DNA of 64,000 nt from positions 1,550,001-1,614,000 of the forward strand of contig NZ_CP102770.1 in NCBI RefSeq assembly GCF_038561935.1, written 5' to 3'. The DNA is from Myxococcus stipitatus. Its GTDB lineage: Bacteria; Myxococcota; Myxococcia; Myxococcales; Myxococcaceae. The translations under genes were made by a program, and so were the position numbers. The notes under the pieces are model-generated. The model did not search any database and had not been told where the DNA came from. It saw only the letters and a list, made by a program, of their open reading frames with translations. The first letter of the stretch is position 1. Every line of letters begins with the position of its first letter. Positions 54,471 to 63,476 of this stretch are shown in pieces.

Positions 54471-55639
54471 GCCGCTTCGCACCTCGCACCGACTTCTCCC
54501 GCACCCCCAACCCGCTCGCGGAGGCGCTCGCCCGACACCGGGCCCTGGGCCTCCCTCTGCTGGACCTCACCGTCTCCAACCCCACCCTGGTGGGGCTCCC
54601 CACCCCCGGAGCCGGCCTGCTGCATCCTCCTGGCGCCTATCTCTACGCGCCAGAAGCCCTCGGCCTCGCCTCCGCGCGCGAGGCGGTGGCCGCCCAGGTG
54701 TCCTCCTCCCAGGGCACCTCGGTCTCTCCAGCCCACCTGGTGCTCTCGGCCAGCACCAGCGAGTCCTACGGCTGGCTCTTCAAGCTCCTGTGCGAGCCCG
54801 GTGACGACGTTCTCGTCCCCGCCCCCTGCTACCCCCTCTTCGAGCACCTGGCGGCCCTGGAAGGCGTCCACACGCGCTCCTACCGCCTGCCCCTGGCCCA
54901 CGGCTTCGGCCTGGACGCGGGCGAGGTGGAGGCCGCGCTGGGCCCTCGCACGCGCGCCGTGCTGGTGGTCAATCCCGGCAACCCCACCGGCCACTTCCTG
55001 CACGAGGGGGAGCTCGCCGCGCTGGCGGAGGTCTGCGCGCGCCACGGGCTGGCCCTGCTCTGCGACGAGGTGTTCTCCCCCTACGGCTGGGACACCGAGC
55101 CGGGCCGCGTGACGTCCGTGGCCGGCCGCGCGCTGCCCATGCTCACGTTCAGCCTCTCCGGCCTCTCCAAGGTCGCGGGCCTGCCCGGCCTGAAGCTGGG
55201 ATGGATTCACGTGGGCGGCCCCGCCGCCGCGCGTGACGAGGCCCTGGCGAGGCTGGAGTGGGTGGCGGACACGTACCTCTCCGTGGGCACCCCCGTGCAG
55301 CTCGCGCTCCCGGAGCTGCTGGCCCATGCGCCCCGCTTCCAGGCCGCGCTGCTGGAGCGCGTGCGAGGCAACCGCCAGCGCCTCGTGTCCGCGCGGCCCG
55401 CGAACGCGGCGTGGGACGTGGTGCCGGCCCACGGGGGGTGGAGCGCGGTGCTGCGGATTCCGAGGGAGCCGGGGGAGGAGGCGACGTGCCTCGCGCTGCT
55501 GGACGCGGGCGTGCTCACTCAGCCGGGCTACTTCTACGACTTCGGGCGAGGCGCCTTCCTGGTGCTCTCGCTGCTGCCCTCGCCCGAGGACTTCGCCGCC
55601 GCCATGCCCACGCTCACGCGCGTGCTGGCGGCGGAGTAG
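54467..55639 (+). CDS. PLP-dependent aminotransferase (class I/II)
   Basis: 390 residues from GTG 54467, overlapping the previous stop. Fold type I features: VSNPTLVGLPTPG at the substrate site, NPGNPTGHFL, DEVFSPYGW and the PLP lysine Lys235 in LSGLSKVAGLPGLKLGW, with the YYDFG-like tail FYDFGRGAFLVLSLL. It resembles AspC-/alanine-aminotransferase-like enzymes, but the substrate cannot be assigned. Cytoplasmic. A 9-bp hairpin follows the stop. Confidence 0.92.
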   Translation: MSRFAPRTDFSRTPNPLAEALARHRALGLPLLDLTVSNPTLVGLPTPGAGLLHPPGAYLYAPEALGLASAREAVAAQVSSSQGTSVSPAHLVLSASTSESYGWLFKLLCEPGDDVLVPAPCYPLFEHLAALEGVHTRSYRLPLAHGFGLDAGEVEAALGPRTRAVLVVNPGNPTGHFLHEGELAALAEVCARHGLALLCDEVFSPYGWDTEPGRVTSVAGRALPMLTFSLSGLSKVAGLPGLKLGWIHVGGPAAARDEALARLEWVADTYLSVGTPVQLALPELLAHAPRFQAALLERVRGNRQRLVSARPANAAWDVVPAHGGWSAVLRIPREPGEEATCLALLDAGVLTQPGYFYDFGRGAFLVLSLLPSPEDFAAAMPTLTRVLAAE

Positions 55640-55641
55640 TG

Positions 55642-55670
55642 CTCCACCTGCCCGGACGGCTCAGGTGGAG
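55642..55670. terminator. Bidirectional 9-bp hairpin between convergent genes
   Basis: CTCCACCTG (55642-55650) and CAGGTGGAG (55662-55670) form a perfect 9-bp stem around 11 nt, straight after the aminotransferase stop. On the minus strand it overlaps the last codons of the binding-lipoprotein gene. Confidence 0.65.
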
Positions 55671-57094
55671 GGCGGGCTGATGAACTCGATGAACTTGAAG
55701 GCCCCGCCCTCGACGCGGAACAGCTCGTACTCGGAGGAGGCCTCACCCGTGGCATCGAAGTCCAGCGGGCCGCTGGCGCCCTGGACGTTGATGAACTTGC
55801 CCGTGCGGATCTCATTCCGCGCGTCGGTGAACTGCGCGAAGCCCAGCGAGAAGGTGGAGGCCGGGGTGCCCGCCGGCGGCGTCACCTTCGAGAGCCCCTG
55901 GGCGATGCGGTCGCCGGTGATGGGCTGCGGGGCGTTGACGTCCGCGCCCGCCGCGTAGGCCGCGCCCAGCGCCACCAGGTACATGGAGTCGTAGGCGTGC
56001 GCCGTGAAGGAGAACTGGCCCGGGTCCGTGTTGTTGTTGCTGGTCCGGAAGCGCTCGCGGAAGGTGAGGTACACGGTGTCGCCCGGGCGCGACTGCGCGG
56101 GCGCGGTGCCGTAGGCGCCTTCAATCAGGTTCTTCTGCGCGCCCAGCGCGGTGAAGAGCCCCGCCTCCTTGCTCGCGTCCGTGAAGAAGTACGTCTGGGC
56201 CGTGCGGCCCCGCGTGCCCACCTGGGAGATGATCTTCGCGTTGTCCTCGGAGAAGCCCGCCATCACCGCCACGTTGGGCGCGCCGTCGACGATGCGGTTC
56301 ACCGCCGCGGCGACATCCCCGTTGCGCAGGTACGACGCGGAGGAGGTGACCCGGTCCGTCCCCAGCCGGGTGAGAATCGTGTTGAAGAGGCCCTGGCCGT
56401 AGGCGTCGTCCACGTAGACGAGGCTCACGGTGGACGTGGTGGCGAAGGGCCGGTCCCCGTTCTGCAGCGGCCGGGCGTTGCGCACCAGGTCTCCGATGAT
56501 GCGTCCCTGGAGCCGGTCCGACGGAGCCGTGCGCCACACCAGGCCCACGTCGCCGGAGGCCGTCGTCTTGTCGCTCAGGTTGGCGATGTCGGGGCTGGTG
56601 GCCGTGTGGGAGATGAGCAGCACGTTGTTGGGGATGGTGATGCTGCTGATGGAGATGGTCTGCCCGCTGCCGGACGAGAAGATGGCCGGCACGCCGCGCT
56701 CCTTCACCAGCCACTCGGCTTGAAGCTTCGCGCGGTTCGGGTCGGAGCGGGTGTCGCAGATGAGCAGGTTGAAGCGCCGGCCCGCGACGCCTTCGCGGTC
56801 GTTGATTTCTCCCAGCGCCAGCTTGATGGCGTTGAGCGCCTGGACCTCCGACTCGTCGCGGCCATCCGAGTTCGTCAGCGCGAGCGCCGCGCCCAGGACG
56901 ATGGGGTTGCCCGCGGGGTCTCCCACGCGCTCACCACAGCCCTCCGGCTGAGGCAGGCAGAAGCCCGAGCTGGAGCACACCTGGTTGGTGTCGCAGTCCG
57001 AGCTCGACTCGCACTCGGTGAGGCCGCTCGCGGTGGTGAAGCTGCAGCCGGCCAGGAGCACCGCGCAGCACGTCATGAATCCCAGGGTCTTCAT
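55661..57094 (-). CDS. Receptor-type (Leu/Ile/Val-binding fold) substrate-binding lipoprotein
   Basis: 477 residues from ATG 57094. Lipobox LLAGC (Cys17); then a Cys-rich module (ECESSSDCDTNQVCSSSGFC, about 27-47) that forms disulfides like the EB module of other myxobacterial lipoproteins; then the two-lobed type I periplasmic-binding-protein fold (PIVLGAALALTNSDGRDESEVQALNAIKLALGEIND, FSSGSGQTISISS, VSLVYVDDAYGQGLFNTI). It should bind a small ligand outside the inner membrane. No permease or ATPase lies beside it. Its start overlaps the TPR gene stop (TGATG). Confidence 0.88.
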   Translation of the reverse strand: MKTLGFMTCCAVLLAGCSFTTASGLTECESSSDCDTNQVCSSSGFCLPQPEGCGERVGDPAGNPIVLGAALALTNSDGRDESEVQALNAIKLALGEINDREGVAGRRFNLLICDTRSDPNRAKLQAEWLVKERGVPAIFSSGSGQTISISSITIPNNVLLISHTATSPDIANLSDKTTASGDVGLVWRTAPSDRLQGRIIGDLVRNARPLQNGDRPFATTSTVSLVYVDDAYGQGLFNTILTRLGTDRVTSSASYLRNGDVAAAVNRIVDGAPNVAVMAGFSEDNAKIISQVGTRGRTAQTYFFTDASKEAGLFTALGAQKNLIEGAYGTAPAQSRPGDTVYLTFRERFRTSNNNTDPGQFSFTAHAYDSMYLVALGAAYAAGADVNAPQPITGDRIAQGLSKVTPPAGTPASTFSLGFAQFTDARNEIRTGKFINVQGASGPLDFDATGEASSEYELFRVEGGAFKFIEFISPPST

Positions 57095-57912
57095 CAGAAG
57101 CTGACCTCCAGCCCAGCGCCGGTGCCGCGAGGCGCCAGCGTCAGCCGCATCTCACCCTCCGCCGGAGGGCCGTCCTTGGGGTACAGGATGATGGCGGTAA
57201 TCGCCCCCACCAGACCCACGCCAAAGCCAATGTCCGCGAGCAGCGCCTTGCTCTTCGTGTTGTCGGAGAAGGTCTGCTTGGTGTCGTCCGTGCGGGCCTC
57301 GTCGAACTTCTTGCGCTCGTCGCGCGCCTGGAGGCCGAACAGCACGCCCGTGCCCACGCCCACCACCGCCACGCCGCCCACCGCGAAGGCGGCGATCTTC
57401 TGCCGCTGGTAGGACTTCAGCGCGCGGGCCAGCTCCGCCTGCCGCTGCCGCTCGTTCTCCTCCTCGGCGCGCTTGGTGGCCAGCTGCTCCTCCTCCGCGC
57501 GGCGTCTGGCGGCTTCGGCCTCTTCCTGGAGCTTGAGGCGCTCGGCGTCGGCGGAGGCCTGCGCCTGCGTCTCCTTGTCGATGAGCAGCCGCAGCTTGTC
57601 GATGCTGCGCGCGCTGCGCTTGAGCAGCGCCGGGTCCGTGCCCTCGGTGTTGCCCACGTATTGCTGGTACCAGGAGAGCGCCTCGCGCAAGTCGCCCGCG
57701 TTCTCCAGCGACACGGCGATGTTGAAGATGAGCCGCGGGTTGGGCTGGGCCTCGTGCGCCTTCTTCAGCACGTCCGCGGCCTCGCGGTACTTGCCGGCCT
57801 GATAGAGCCGCTCGCCCTCCTTGATGAGGGCCGATGGATTCTTGGCGCGCTGGGCGAACGCCACCGGGGGCGACAGCGCGAGAGCCGCCGACAAAACGAG
57901 AACCAGTTTCAT
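57094..57912 (-). CDS. Exported TPR/coiled-coil protein with C-terminal membrane segments
   Basis: 272 residues from ATG 57912, with a signal peptide (MKLVLVLSAALALSPPVAFAQ). A TPR pair (EGERLYQAGKYREAADVLKKAHEAQPNPRLIFNIAVSLENAGDLREALSWYQQYV) is followed by a charged coiled coil (about 110-165) and two hydrophobic stretches (AAFAVGGVAVVGVGTGVLFGL, GFGVGLVGAITAIILYP). Myxobacteria have many such TPR proteins in envelope complexes. Its TGA overlaps the ATG of the binding lipoprotein, so the two are coupled and probably work in the same envelope process. Confidence 0.85.
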   Translation of the reverse strand: MKLVLVLSAALALSPPVAFAQRAKNPSALIKEGERLYQAGKYREAADVLKKAHEAQPNPRLIFNIAVSLENAGDLREALSWYQQYVGNTEGTDPALLKRSARSIDKLRLLIDKETQAQASADAERLKLQEEAEAARRRAEEEQLATKRAEEENERQRQAELARALKSYQRQKIAAFAVGGVAVVGVGTGVLFGLQARDERKKFDEARTDDTKQTFSDNTKSKALLADIGFGVGLVGAITAIILYPKDGPPAEGEMRLTLAPRGTGAGLEVSF

Positions 57913-57983
57913 GGTGCCCGACAGCCTAGCGCGGAGAAGGCCCCCGGTCGAAGAGGGCACCTTCCACGCCCCTGAATGCAGCC

Positions 57984-58025
57984 GGGGCCGCCTCTCGCCC
58001 AGTGGCTGGGCGGGGAGGCGGCCCC
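57984..58025 (-). terminator. Strong bipartite hairpin after pckG
   Basis: Outer arms GGGGCCGCCTC (57984-57994) and GAGGCGGCCCC (58015-58025), 11 bp, plus an inner CGCCCA/TGGGCG stem. It starts 32 bases past the pckG stop on the minus strand. Confidence 0.75.
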
Positions 58026-58057
58026 GACAGGTCCTTCAGGTCGCTACAGGGGGACGG

Positions 58058-59851
58058 TTACCCGCCCAGCCGGGAAATCAGCAGCTTGCGCTGGAGCATG
58101 AGCGCCTCGGGCGCCTTGGTGCCCAGCTGCTCGAAGAAGACCTCCTGGCTCTTCAGCTCGCTCTTCCACTCGTCCTCCTTGATGGAGGTCGCCTCGGCCA
58201 CCGTGTCGGCGGGGATGTCCAGGCCCTTGAGGTTGAGGCCCTCGTCCTGGCGCGGCACCCAGCCCAAGAGCGTCTCCTTCGTCGGGACGCGGCCGTGCAC
58301 GCGGTTCACCACCCACTCGAGGACGCGCATGTTCTCGCCGTAGCCCGGCCACAGGAACTTGCCGTTCTTGTCCTGGCGGAACCAGTTGACCTGGAAGATC
58401 TTCGGCAGCTGGCCGATGGACTTCTGCATGTCCAGCCAGTGCTGGAGGTAGTCGCCCATGTGGTAGCCGCAGAAGGGCAGCATGGCCATGGGGTCGCGGC
58501 GCACGACGCCGACCTTGCCGGTGGCGGCGGCCGTCGTCTCGCTGCCCATGGTGGCGCCCAGGAACACGCCGTGGGTCCAGTTGAAGGCCTGGATGACCAG
58601 CGGGACGGTGTTGGAGCGGCGGCCGCCGAAGATGATGGCGGAGATGGGCACGCCCATCGGGTCGTTCGCCTTGGAGCTGAGCACCGGGTTGTTGCTCATG
58701 GGCGCGGTGAAGCGGCTGTTCGGGTGCGCCGCCTTCTCCGCGCTGCCCTTCTTCCAGGGGCGGCCCTGCCAGTCGGTGAGCTCCTCGGGGACCTCGCCGT
58801 CCTTGCCTTCCCACCACACGTCACCGTCGGCCGTCAGGGCCACGTTGGTGAACAGCGTGTCCTTGGCGATGGTCTCCATCGCGTTGGGGTTGGTCTTGTA
58901 GTTGGTGCCCGGGACGACGCCGAAGTAGCCGGCCTCCGGGTTGATGGCGTACAGGCGGCCATCCGGACCCGGGCGCATCCACGCGATGTCGTCGCCGACG
59001 GTTTCAATCTTCCAGCCCTTGTACTCGGCCGGAGGAATCATCATGGCGAAGTTCGTCTTGCCACACGCGGACGGGAAGGCCGCGGCGACGTAGGTCGTCT
59101 CGCCCTTGGGGCTCGTCACGCCGAGGATGAGCATGTGCTCGGCCAGCCACCCCTCCTCGCGGCCCAGGTAGCTGCCGATGCGCAGCGCGAGGCATTTCTT
59201 CCCGAGCAGGACGTTGCCGCCATATCCCGAGCCGAAGCTCCAGATGGTGTTGTCCTGGGGGAAGTGACAGATGTAGCGGCGGTCCGGGTTCACGTCACCC
59301 GTGCTGTGCAGGCCGCGGTTGAAGTCGTCGCTGTCGCCCAGCATGTCCAGGGCCTGCTTGCCCATGCGCGCCATGATGCGCATGTTCAGCACCACGTAGA
59401 CGCTGTCGGTCAGCTCCACGCCGATCTTGGTGAAGGGGCTGCCGATGGGGCCCATCGCGTAGGGCACCACGTACATCGTGCGGCCCTTCATGCTGCCGGC
59501 GAAGAGCTGGCCCAGCTTCGTGTACGCCTCCTCCGGCTCCATCCAGTTGTTGGTGGGGCCCGCGTCCGTCTTGTTGGGCGTACAGATGAACGTGAGGTGC
59601 TCCACGCGCGCCACGTCGTTCGGGTTGGAGCGGTGCAGGTAGCAGCCGGGACGCTTCTCCTGATTCAGCGGGATGAGGATGCCCTCCTTCACCGCCTGGT
59701 CCGTCAGACGCTTCTTCTCGTCCTCGGAGCCATCACACCAGACGATGCTGTCTGGCTGGGTCATCTCGGCCATCCTGGCCACCCAGGCCAGCAGCGTGGG
59801 GTTCTTCGTGGGGGCCTGCGTGCCCGCCGCCGCAGCTTGTGTCGAAGCCAT
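58058..59851 (-). CDS. pckG: Phosphoenolpyruvate carboxykinase (GTP)
   Basis: 597 residues from ATG 59851; AAGGA precedes it by 7 bases. It converts oxaloacetate and GTP to PEP and CO2 in gluconeogenesis. The kinase-loop signature FPSACGKTN contains the reactive Cys263; the metal-binding and nucleotide regions ([23 protein letters not shown]) are in place. Length fits the GTP family (about 600) rather than the ATP one. It stands alone with a divergent SLC13 gene, between which 258 bases hold both promoters. Confidence 0.97.
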   Translation of the reverse strand: MASTQAAAAGTQAPTKNPTLLAWVARMAEMTQPDSIVWCDGSEDEKKRLTDQAVKEGILIPLNQEKRPGCYLHRSNPNDVARVEHLTFICTPNKTDAGPTNNWMEPEEAYTKLGQLFAGSMKGRTMYVVPYAMGPIGSPFTKIGVELTDSVYVVLNMRIMARMGKQALDMLGDSDDFNRGLHSTGDVNPDRRYICHFPQDNTIWSFGSGYGGNVLLGKKCLALRIGSYLGREEGWLAEHMLILGVTSPKGETTYVAAAFPSACGKTNFAMMIPPAEYKGWKIETVGDDIAWMRPGPDGRLYAINPEAGYFGVVPGTNYKTNPNAMETIAKDTLFTNVALTADGDVWWEGKDGEVPEELTDWQGRPWKKGSAEKAAHPNSRFTAPMSNNPVLSSKANDPMGVPISAIIFGGRRSNTVPLVIQAFNWTHGVFLGATMGSETTAAATGKVGVVRRDPMAMLPFCGYHMGDYLQHWLDMQKSIGQLPKIFQVNWFRQDKNGKFLWPGYGENMRVLEWVVNRVHGRVPTKETLLGWVPRQDEGLNLKGLDIPADTVAEATSIKEDEWKSELKSQEVFFEQLGTKAPEALMLQRKLLISRLGG

Positions 59852-60109
59852 GGAAGTATCCTTGTGTTGTTTCAAGATAGGGACTCCCCGACCGGTGAAA
59901 AGGGTGAGGACCCTACCCGCGGGAGAGACGCCAAAACTTCAAGAAGGGGCGCCAGAAAGCAACTGGCGTCCGGCAGTCAACCGCGCCCGCAGGCGGATTC
60001 TCCTAATTCTACTTATCAGCGCTCAGTCATCTAGTAGTTGACGGCGCGGTGCGGCAGGGGCTCACCTGGGAGCCCGACAGGGCACAGTTTGGGCGTTCTC
60101 CGGGGTTCC

Positions 60110-62140
60110 ATGACCATCGCCATCGTCCTGGGCATCGTCGTCGTCGCGCTGGTGCTGTTCTCCATTGACACCATCCCCATCGAGGTCAGCGCACTGGGAG
60201 TGGTGTGCCTGCTGGCACTGACAGGAGTGCTGAGCCCCGCCCAGGCGTTCGAGGGGTTCAGCAACGACACCGTCATCTTCATCTTCACGCTGCTGGCCAT
60301 GACCCAGGGGCTCGCCTCCACGGGCGTGGTGCAGCTCGTCGGGCAGCGGCTGGCCTTCTTCGCGCGCTTCGGTCACCAGACCTTCGTGCTGGCGATGATG
60401 GTGACGGTGGCGACGTTCTCGTCGGTCATCTCCAACACGGTGACGACGGCGGCCTTCCTGCCGGTGGCCATTGGCGCGGCCCACCGGGCCAAGGTGCCCA
60501 AGAGCAAGGTGCTGCTGCCGCTCGCGTACGCGTCGATGCTGGGCGGCATGGTGTTCCTCTACGGCACGTCCACCAACCTGGTCATGTCGGCGGCGCTGGA
60601 GCGCTCGGGGCTGAAGGGCATCGGCGTGGCGGAGCTGGCACCGGTGGGGCTGCCCGTGGCCGTCATCGGCATCCTCGTGGTGGTGCTGCTGGGGCCGGTG
60701 CTCCTGCCCTCGCGCGAGGGCAAGGGTGGGGTGGAGGAGTGGACGCTGCGCGACTACCTCACGGAGGCGGTGCTGCCGGAGGGCTCGCGCTACATCGGCA
60801 AGCCGCTGGCGGAAATCACCGAGGGCCTGGGCCTGCGGGTGATTGGCCTGGTGCGAGGCGGGCGCGCGGTGTCGGCGGTGCCCACGCAGCTGCTCCACGG
60901 CGACGAGCGGCTCTTCGTGGAGGGCACCCGCGAGGACATCCTCCGGCTGAAGGACCTGCGCGGCATCGAAATCCGCCCGGACCTGCGGCTGGCGGACGAG
61001 GCGCAGGAGGACAAGGACACCGCGCTCGTGGAGGCCACGCTGCCGCCGGGCAGTCCGCTGGTGGGCCGCAGCCTGCGGGAGGCGCTCTTCGTGGAGCGCT
61101 ACGGCCTGGTGGTGCTGGCGCTGCACCGCCACCCCAGCCTCCAGCGCGTCACCAAGCTCCAGCTCCTGGGCCGCATCTTCGGCGAGCGGCGCATGTCCGA
61201 CCTGCCCCTGGCGGTGGGGGACGTGCTGCTGCTACGAGGCCCTCGCGAGAAGGTGTCGGAGCTGTCCGACGGCTTGAGCCTGATGGTGCTGGGCGGCCAC
61301 GACTACCAGCCGCCGCGCTACGGCAAGGCGCTGCTCGCGGTGGTGCTCTTCCTGGGCGCGCTGGGCGCCGGCTCGCTGTCCATGGTGCCGCTGTCGGTGG
61401 CGGGGCTCACGGGCATGCTGGCGATGATTGCGACGGGCTGCGTGGACGCGCGCAGCGCCTTCCGCGTGGACTGGCGCGTGGTGCTGCTCATCGGGTCGAT
61501 GATGGCGCTGGGCCTGGCCATGGAGGTGAGCGGCGCGGGCCGGTTCCTGGGCCAGTGGGTGGCGGGCCTGGGAGATTTCGGCGGCCCGCGCATGGTGCTG
61601 GTGGTGCTGATGCTGCTGACGATGCTCCTGTCGGCGCCCATGTCCAACCAGGCCGCGGCGCTGGTGGTGCTGCCGGTGGCGCTCAACGCGGCGGCGCAGC
61701 TGGGCGTGGACTCGCGCCCCTTCGCCATGGGCGTGACGCTGGCGGCCAGCTGCTCGTTCATCACCCCGCTGGAGCCCAGCTGCGTGCTCGTCTACGGCCC
61801 GGGGCACTACCGCTTCACGGACTTCTTCCGCCTGGGCACGCCGCTCACCGCGCTGCTCGTGGTGGTGCTGACGTGGATGGTGCCCTGGGTGTGGCCCTTC
61901 GACGCGAAGGGCGCGGCCGCGAGGGCCTCAGTGGATGGCGGCGCGAAGGCCGACCTCTTCGAGCACCCGCGCCTCGTGCTCCAGCATCCACTCCAGCCGC
62001 TCGCGCACGCCGGCGTCGTCGCCGCCCGAGGCCGTGACGGCGAGGCGGAAGAAGAGGGACTGGTGGCCGTCCTCGGACTGGGCCAGCTCGCCGTAGAAGC
62101 GGGCGAGGGCCGGGTCCGTGAGCCCCTCGGCGAGCAGTGA
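60110..62140 (+). CDS. SLC13-family (DASS) permease with two TrkA-C domains, overlong 3' end
   Basis: 677 residues from ATG 60110. Transmembrane halves flank two cytosolic TrkA-C (RCK_C) domains (about 200-290 and 300-395: LTEAVLPEGSRYIGKPLAEITEGLGLRVI and LVEATLPPGSPLVGRSLREALF). The permease part has SNTVTTAAFLPVAIGAAH, FLYGTSTNLVMS and SAPMSNQAAALVVLPVAL of the divalent-anion:sodium symporter family, transporting dicarboxylates, sulfate or similar. The normal end is near PFDAK (about 61910); the frame then runs antisense through miaE for 213 bases. That tail is dubious: no stop is nearby in any frame. Confidence 0.88.
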   Translation: MTIAIVLGIVVVALVLFSIDTIPIEVSALGVVCLLALTGVLSPAQAFEGFSNDTVIFIFTLLAMTQGLASTGVVQLVGQRLAFFARFGHQTFVLAMMVTVATFSSVISNTVTTAAFLPVAIGAAHRAKVPKSKVLLPLAYASMLGGMVFLYGTSTNLVMSAALERSGLKGIGVAELAPVGLPVAVIGILVVVLLGPVLLPSREGKGGVEEWTLRDYLTEAVLPEGSRYIGKPLAEITEGLGLRVIGLVRGGRAVSAVPTQLLHGDERLFVEGTREDILRLKDLRGIEIRPDLRLADEAQEDKDTALVEATLPPGSPLVGRSLREALFVERYGLVVLALHRHPSLQRVTKLQLLGRIFGERRMSDLPLAVGDVLLLRGPREKVSELSDGLSLMVLGGHDYQPPRYGKALLAVVLFLGALGAGSLSMVPLSVAGLTGMLAMIATGCVDARSAFRVDWRVVLLIGSMMALGLAMEVSGAGRFLGQWVAGLGDFGGPRMVLVVLMLLTMLLSAPMSNQAAALVVLPVALNAAAQLGVDSRPFAMGVTLAASCSFITPLEPSCVLVYGPGHYRFTDFFRLGTPLTALLVVVLTWMVPWVWPFDAKGAAARASVDGGAKADLFEHPRLVLQHPLQPLAHAGVVAARGRDGEAEEEGLVAVLGLGQLAVEAGEGRVREPLGEQ

Positions 62141-62554
62141 CAGCCGCTCACAGGAGCGCGCCTCGATGACGGCGGCGACGAGCAGCCGGTCCAGGCGCCG
62201 CTCCTGGGCGGGCGTGCGCACCAGCTTCTGGAGGCCCTGGGCGTACGGGTCGCCGGAGTCCTTCGTCAGCGTCAGGCCGCGCGCGTCCATCAGCTCCAGC
62301 ACGCGGGCCAGGTGTGCGCTCTCCTCGCGGGCCAGGCGGGCCATCTGCGCGGGCAGCCCCGGCAGGTCCGGGTAGGCCTGGAGCAGCGACAGCGCGTTGG
62401 CGGCGGCCTTCTTCTCGCAGTGAGCGTGGTCCACCAGCACCGCGTCGAAGTGCTCGAGCGCCAACGGGAGCCAGCGCGGGTCCGTGGCGGAGTGGAGGAT
62501 GACGGGGCCCTCTCCGGAGAGGGGACGGCGGGACGGCGTGGGACGGCTGCTCAT
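61928..62554 (-). CDS. miaE: tRNA-(ms2io6A)-hydroxylase MiaE
   Basis: 208 residues from ATG 62554. MiaE is a di-iron monooxygenase hydroxylating the isopentenyl group of ms2i6A37 in tRNA. Ferritin-like four-helix ligands: Glu47 (HCEKK), Glu78-xx-His81 (EESAH), Glu131 (EARSCERL) and Glu161-xx-His164 (SEDGHQSLFFRL). Length typical (about 200). Its 3' end lies under the SLC13 extension. Its 5' side is 42 bases from the GNAT gene stop on the same strand. Confidence 0.95.
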   Translation of the reverse strand: MSSRPTPSRRPLSGEGPVILHSATDPRWLPLALEHFDAVLVDHAHCEKKAAANALSLLQAYPDLPGLPAQMARLAREESAHLARVLELMDARGLTLTKDSGDPYAQGLQKLVRTPAQERRLDRLLVAAVIEARSCERLSLLAEGLTDPALARFYGELAQSEDGHQSLFFRLAVTASGGDDAGVRERLEWMLEHEARVLEEVGLRAAIH

Positions 62555-62595
62555 GGAGGGCGCGGACTGTACGGCATCGCCCCCGGGCCCGCGAG

Positions 62596-63432
62596 CTACT
62601 CCACCAGCACCATGCGCCACGTGCGGCCCGCCAGGTAACCGACCTTGCGGGCGATGCGGGCGGTGCTCTCGTCCCGCTCGTCGATTCGCATCGTCAGCCG
62701 GGGCAGCGAGGACAACAGGTGCCGGGAAATCTGTCCCAGGCACAGCGTGGCGTGGCCCTTCCCGCGCTCGGAGGGCAGCGTGTAGAGGCCCTCCAGCTCC
62801 GCGCCGTACTGGGAGCGGCTGCCGATGTCGAGCTTGAGCACCAGCGTGTTGTTCTCCTCCAGCACGTACGTGCGGCGCTGGCGCACGCGCTGGATGACGC
62901 GCGCCTCGTAGCCCAGCGGGTCCTCCGACAGCGGGTCTCGCTCCAGCGCCTCGCGCACGTAGCCCTGCGCGAGCGGCACCAGCCTGGGCAGGTCCTCCTC
63001 GCGCGCCAGCCTCAGGAGCGGGTTGGTGAAGGGGCCCAGGTCGTCCGCGGACACGGCGAACAGCCGCTGCGTGCGCGACAGCCGGGGCTTGCCGGGGGAC
63101 AGGCTGCGCAGGAGCGCGTCCACCGAGGACTTGTCCCCCACCGTGGCCCGCAGGCGCAGCGTCGACGCCAGCGCGTCCGCGATGACGCTGGTGGCGCTGG
63201 CGTCGCTGGCGCTGGGCACGACGAGGCCGCCGTCTCCGCCCACGAACACCGCCGCGGTGAGCTGCTGGTTGTCGAAGCGGCCGTAGAAGGCGAAGGGCAC
63301 GCGGCCCCGCGCGGCGATGCCGAACTCCTCCAGCAACCCCAGCAGGTAGAGGTTGTGGACCGGGTCCTTGGAAAGCAGTGCCCGCAGGGCATCCGCGTCC
63401 TGAGGGCCAAGCTGTTCAACGGAGACGGGCAT
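62596..63432 (-). CDS. GNAT-family N-acetyltransferase with an N-terminal DUF4081-like domain
   Basis: 278 residues from ATG 63432. The C-terminal half carries the GNAT acetyl-CoA fold: LVLKLDIGSRSQYGAELEGLYTLPSERGKGHATLCLGQISRHLL with the pyrophosphate-loop RGKGHA. The N-terminal part (DADALRALLSKDPVHNLYLLGLLEEFG, FAFYGRFDNQQL) fits the DUF4081 arrangement. Substrate unknown. It may be in an operon with miaE; the 44-base gap to the truncated AgmX-type gene upstream fits too. Confidence 0.9.
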   Translation of the reverse strand: MPVSVEQLGPQDADALRALLSKDPVHNLYLLGLLEEFGIAARGRVPFAFYGRFDNQQLTAAVFVGGDGGLVVPSASDASATSVIADALASTLRLRATVGDKSSVDALLRSLSPGKPRLSRTQRLFAVSADDLGPFTNPLLRLAREEDLPRLVPLAQGYVREALERDPLSEDPLGYEARVIQRVRQRRTYVLEENNTLVLKLDIGSRSQYGAELEGLYTLPSERGKGHATLCLGQISRHLLSSLPRLTMRIDERDESTARIARKVGYLAGRTWRMVLVE

Positions 63433-63476
63433 TGAGTGGCGTAGGGGGCCCTCGGGACCTTACGCAAAACCAGGGC

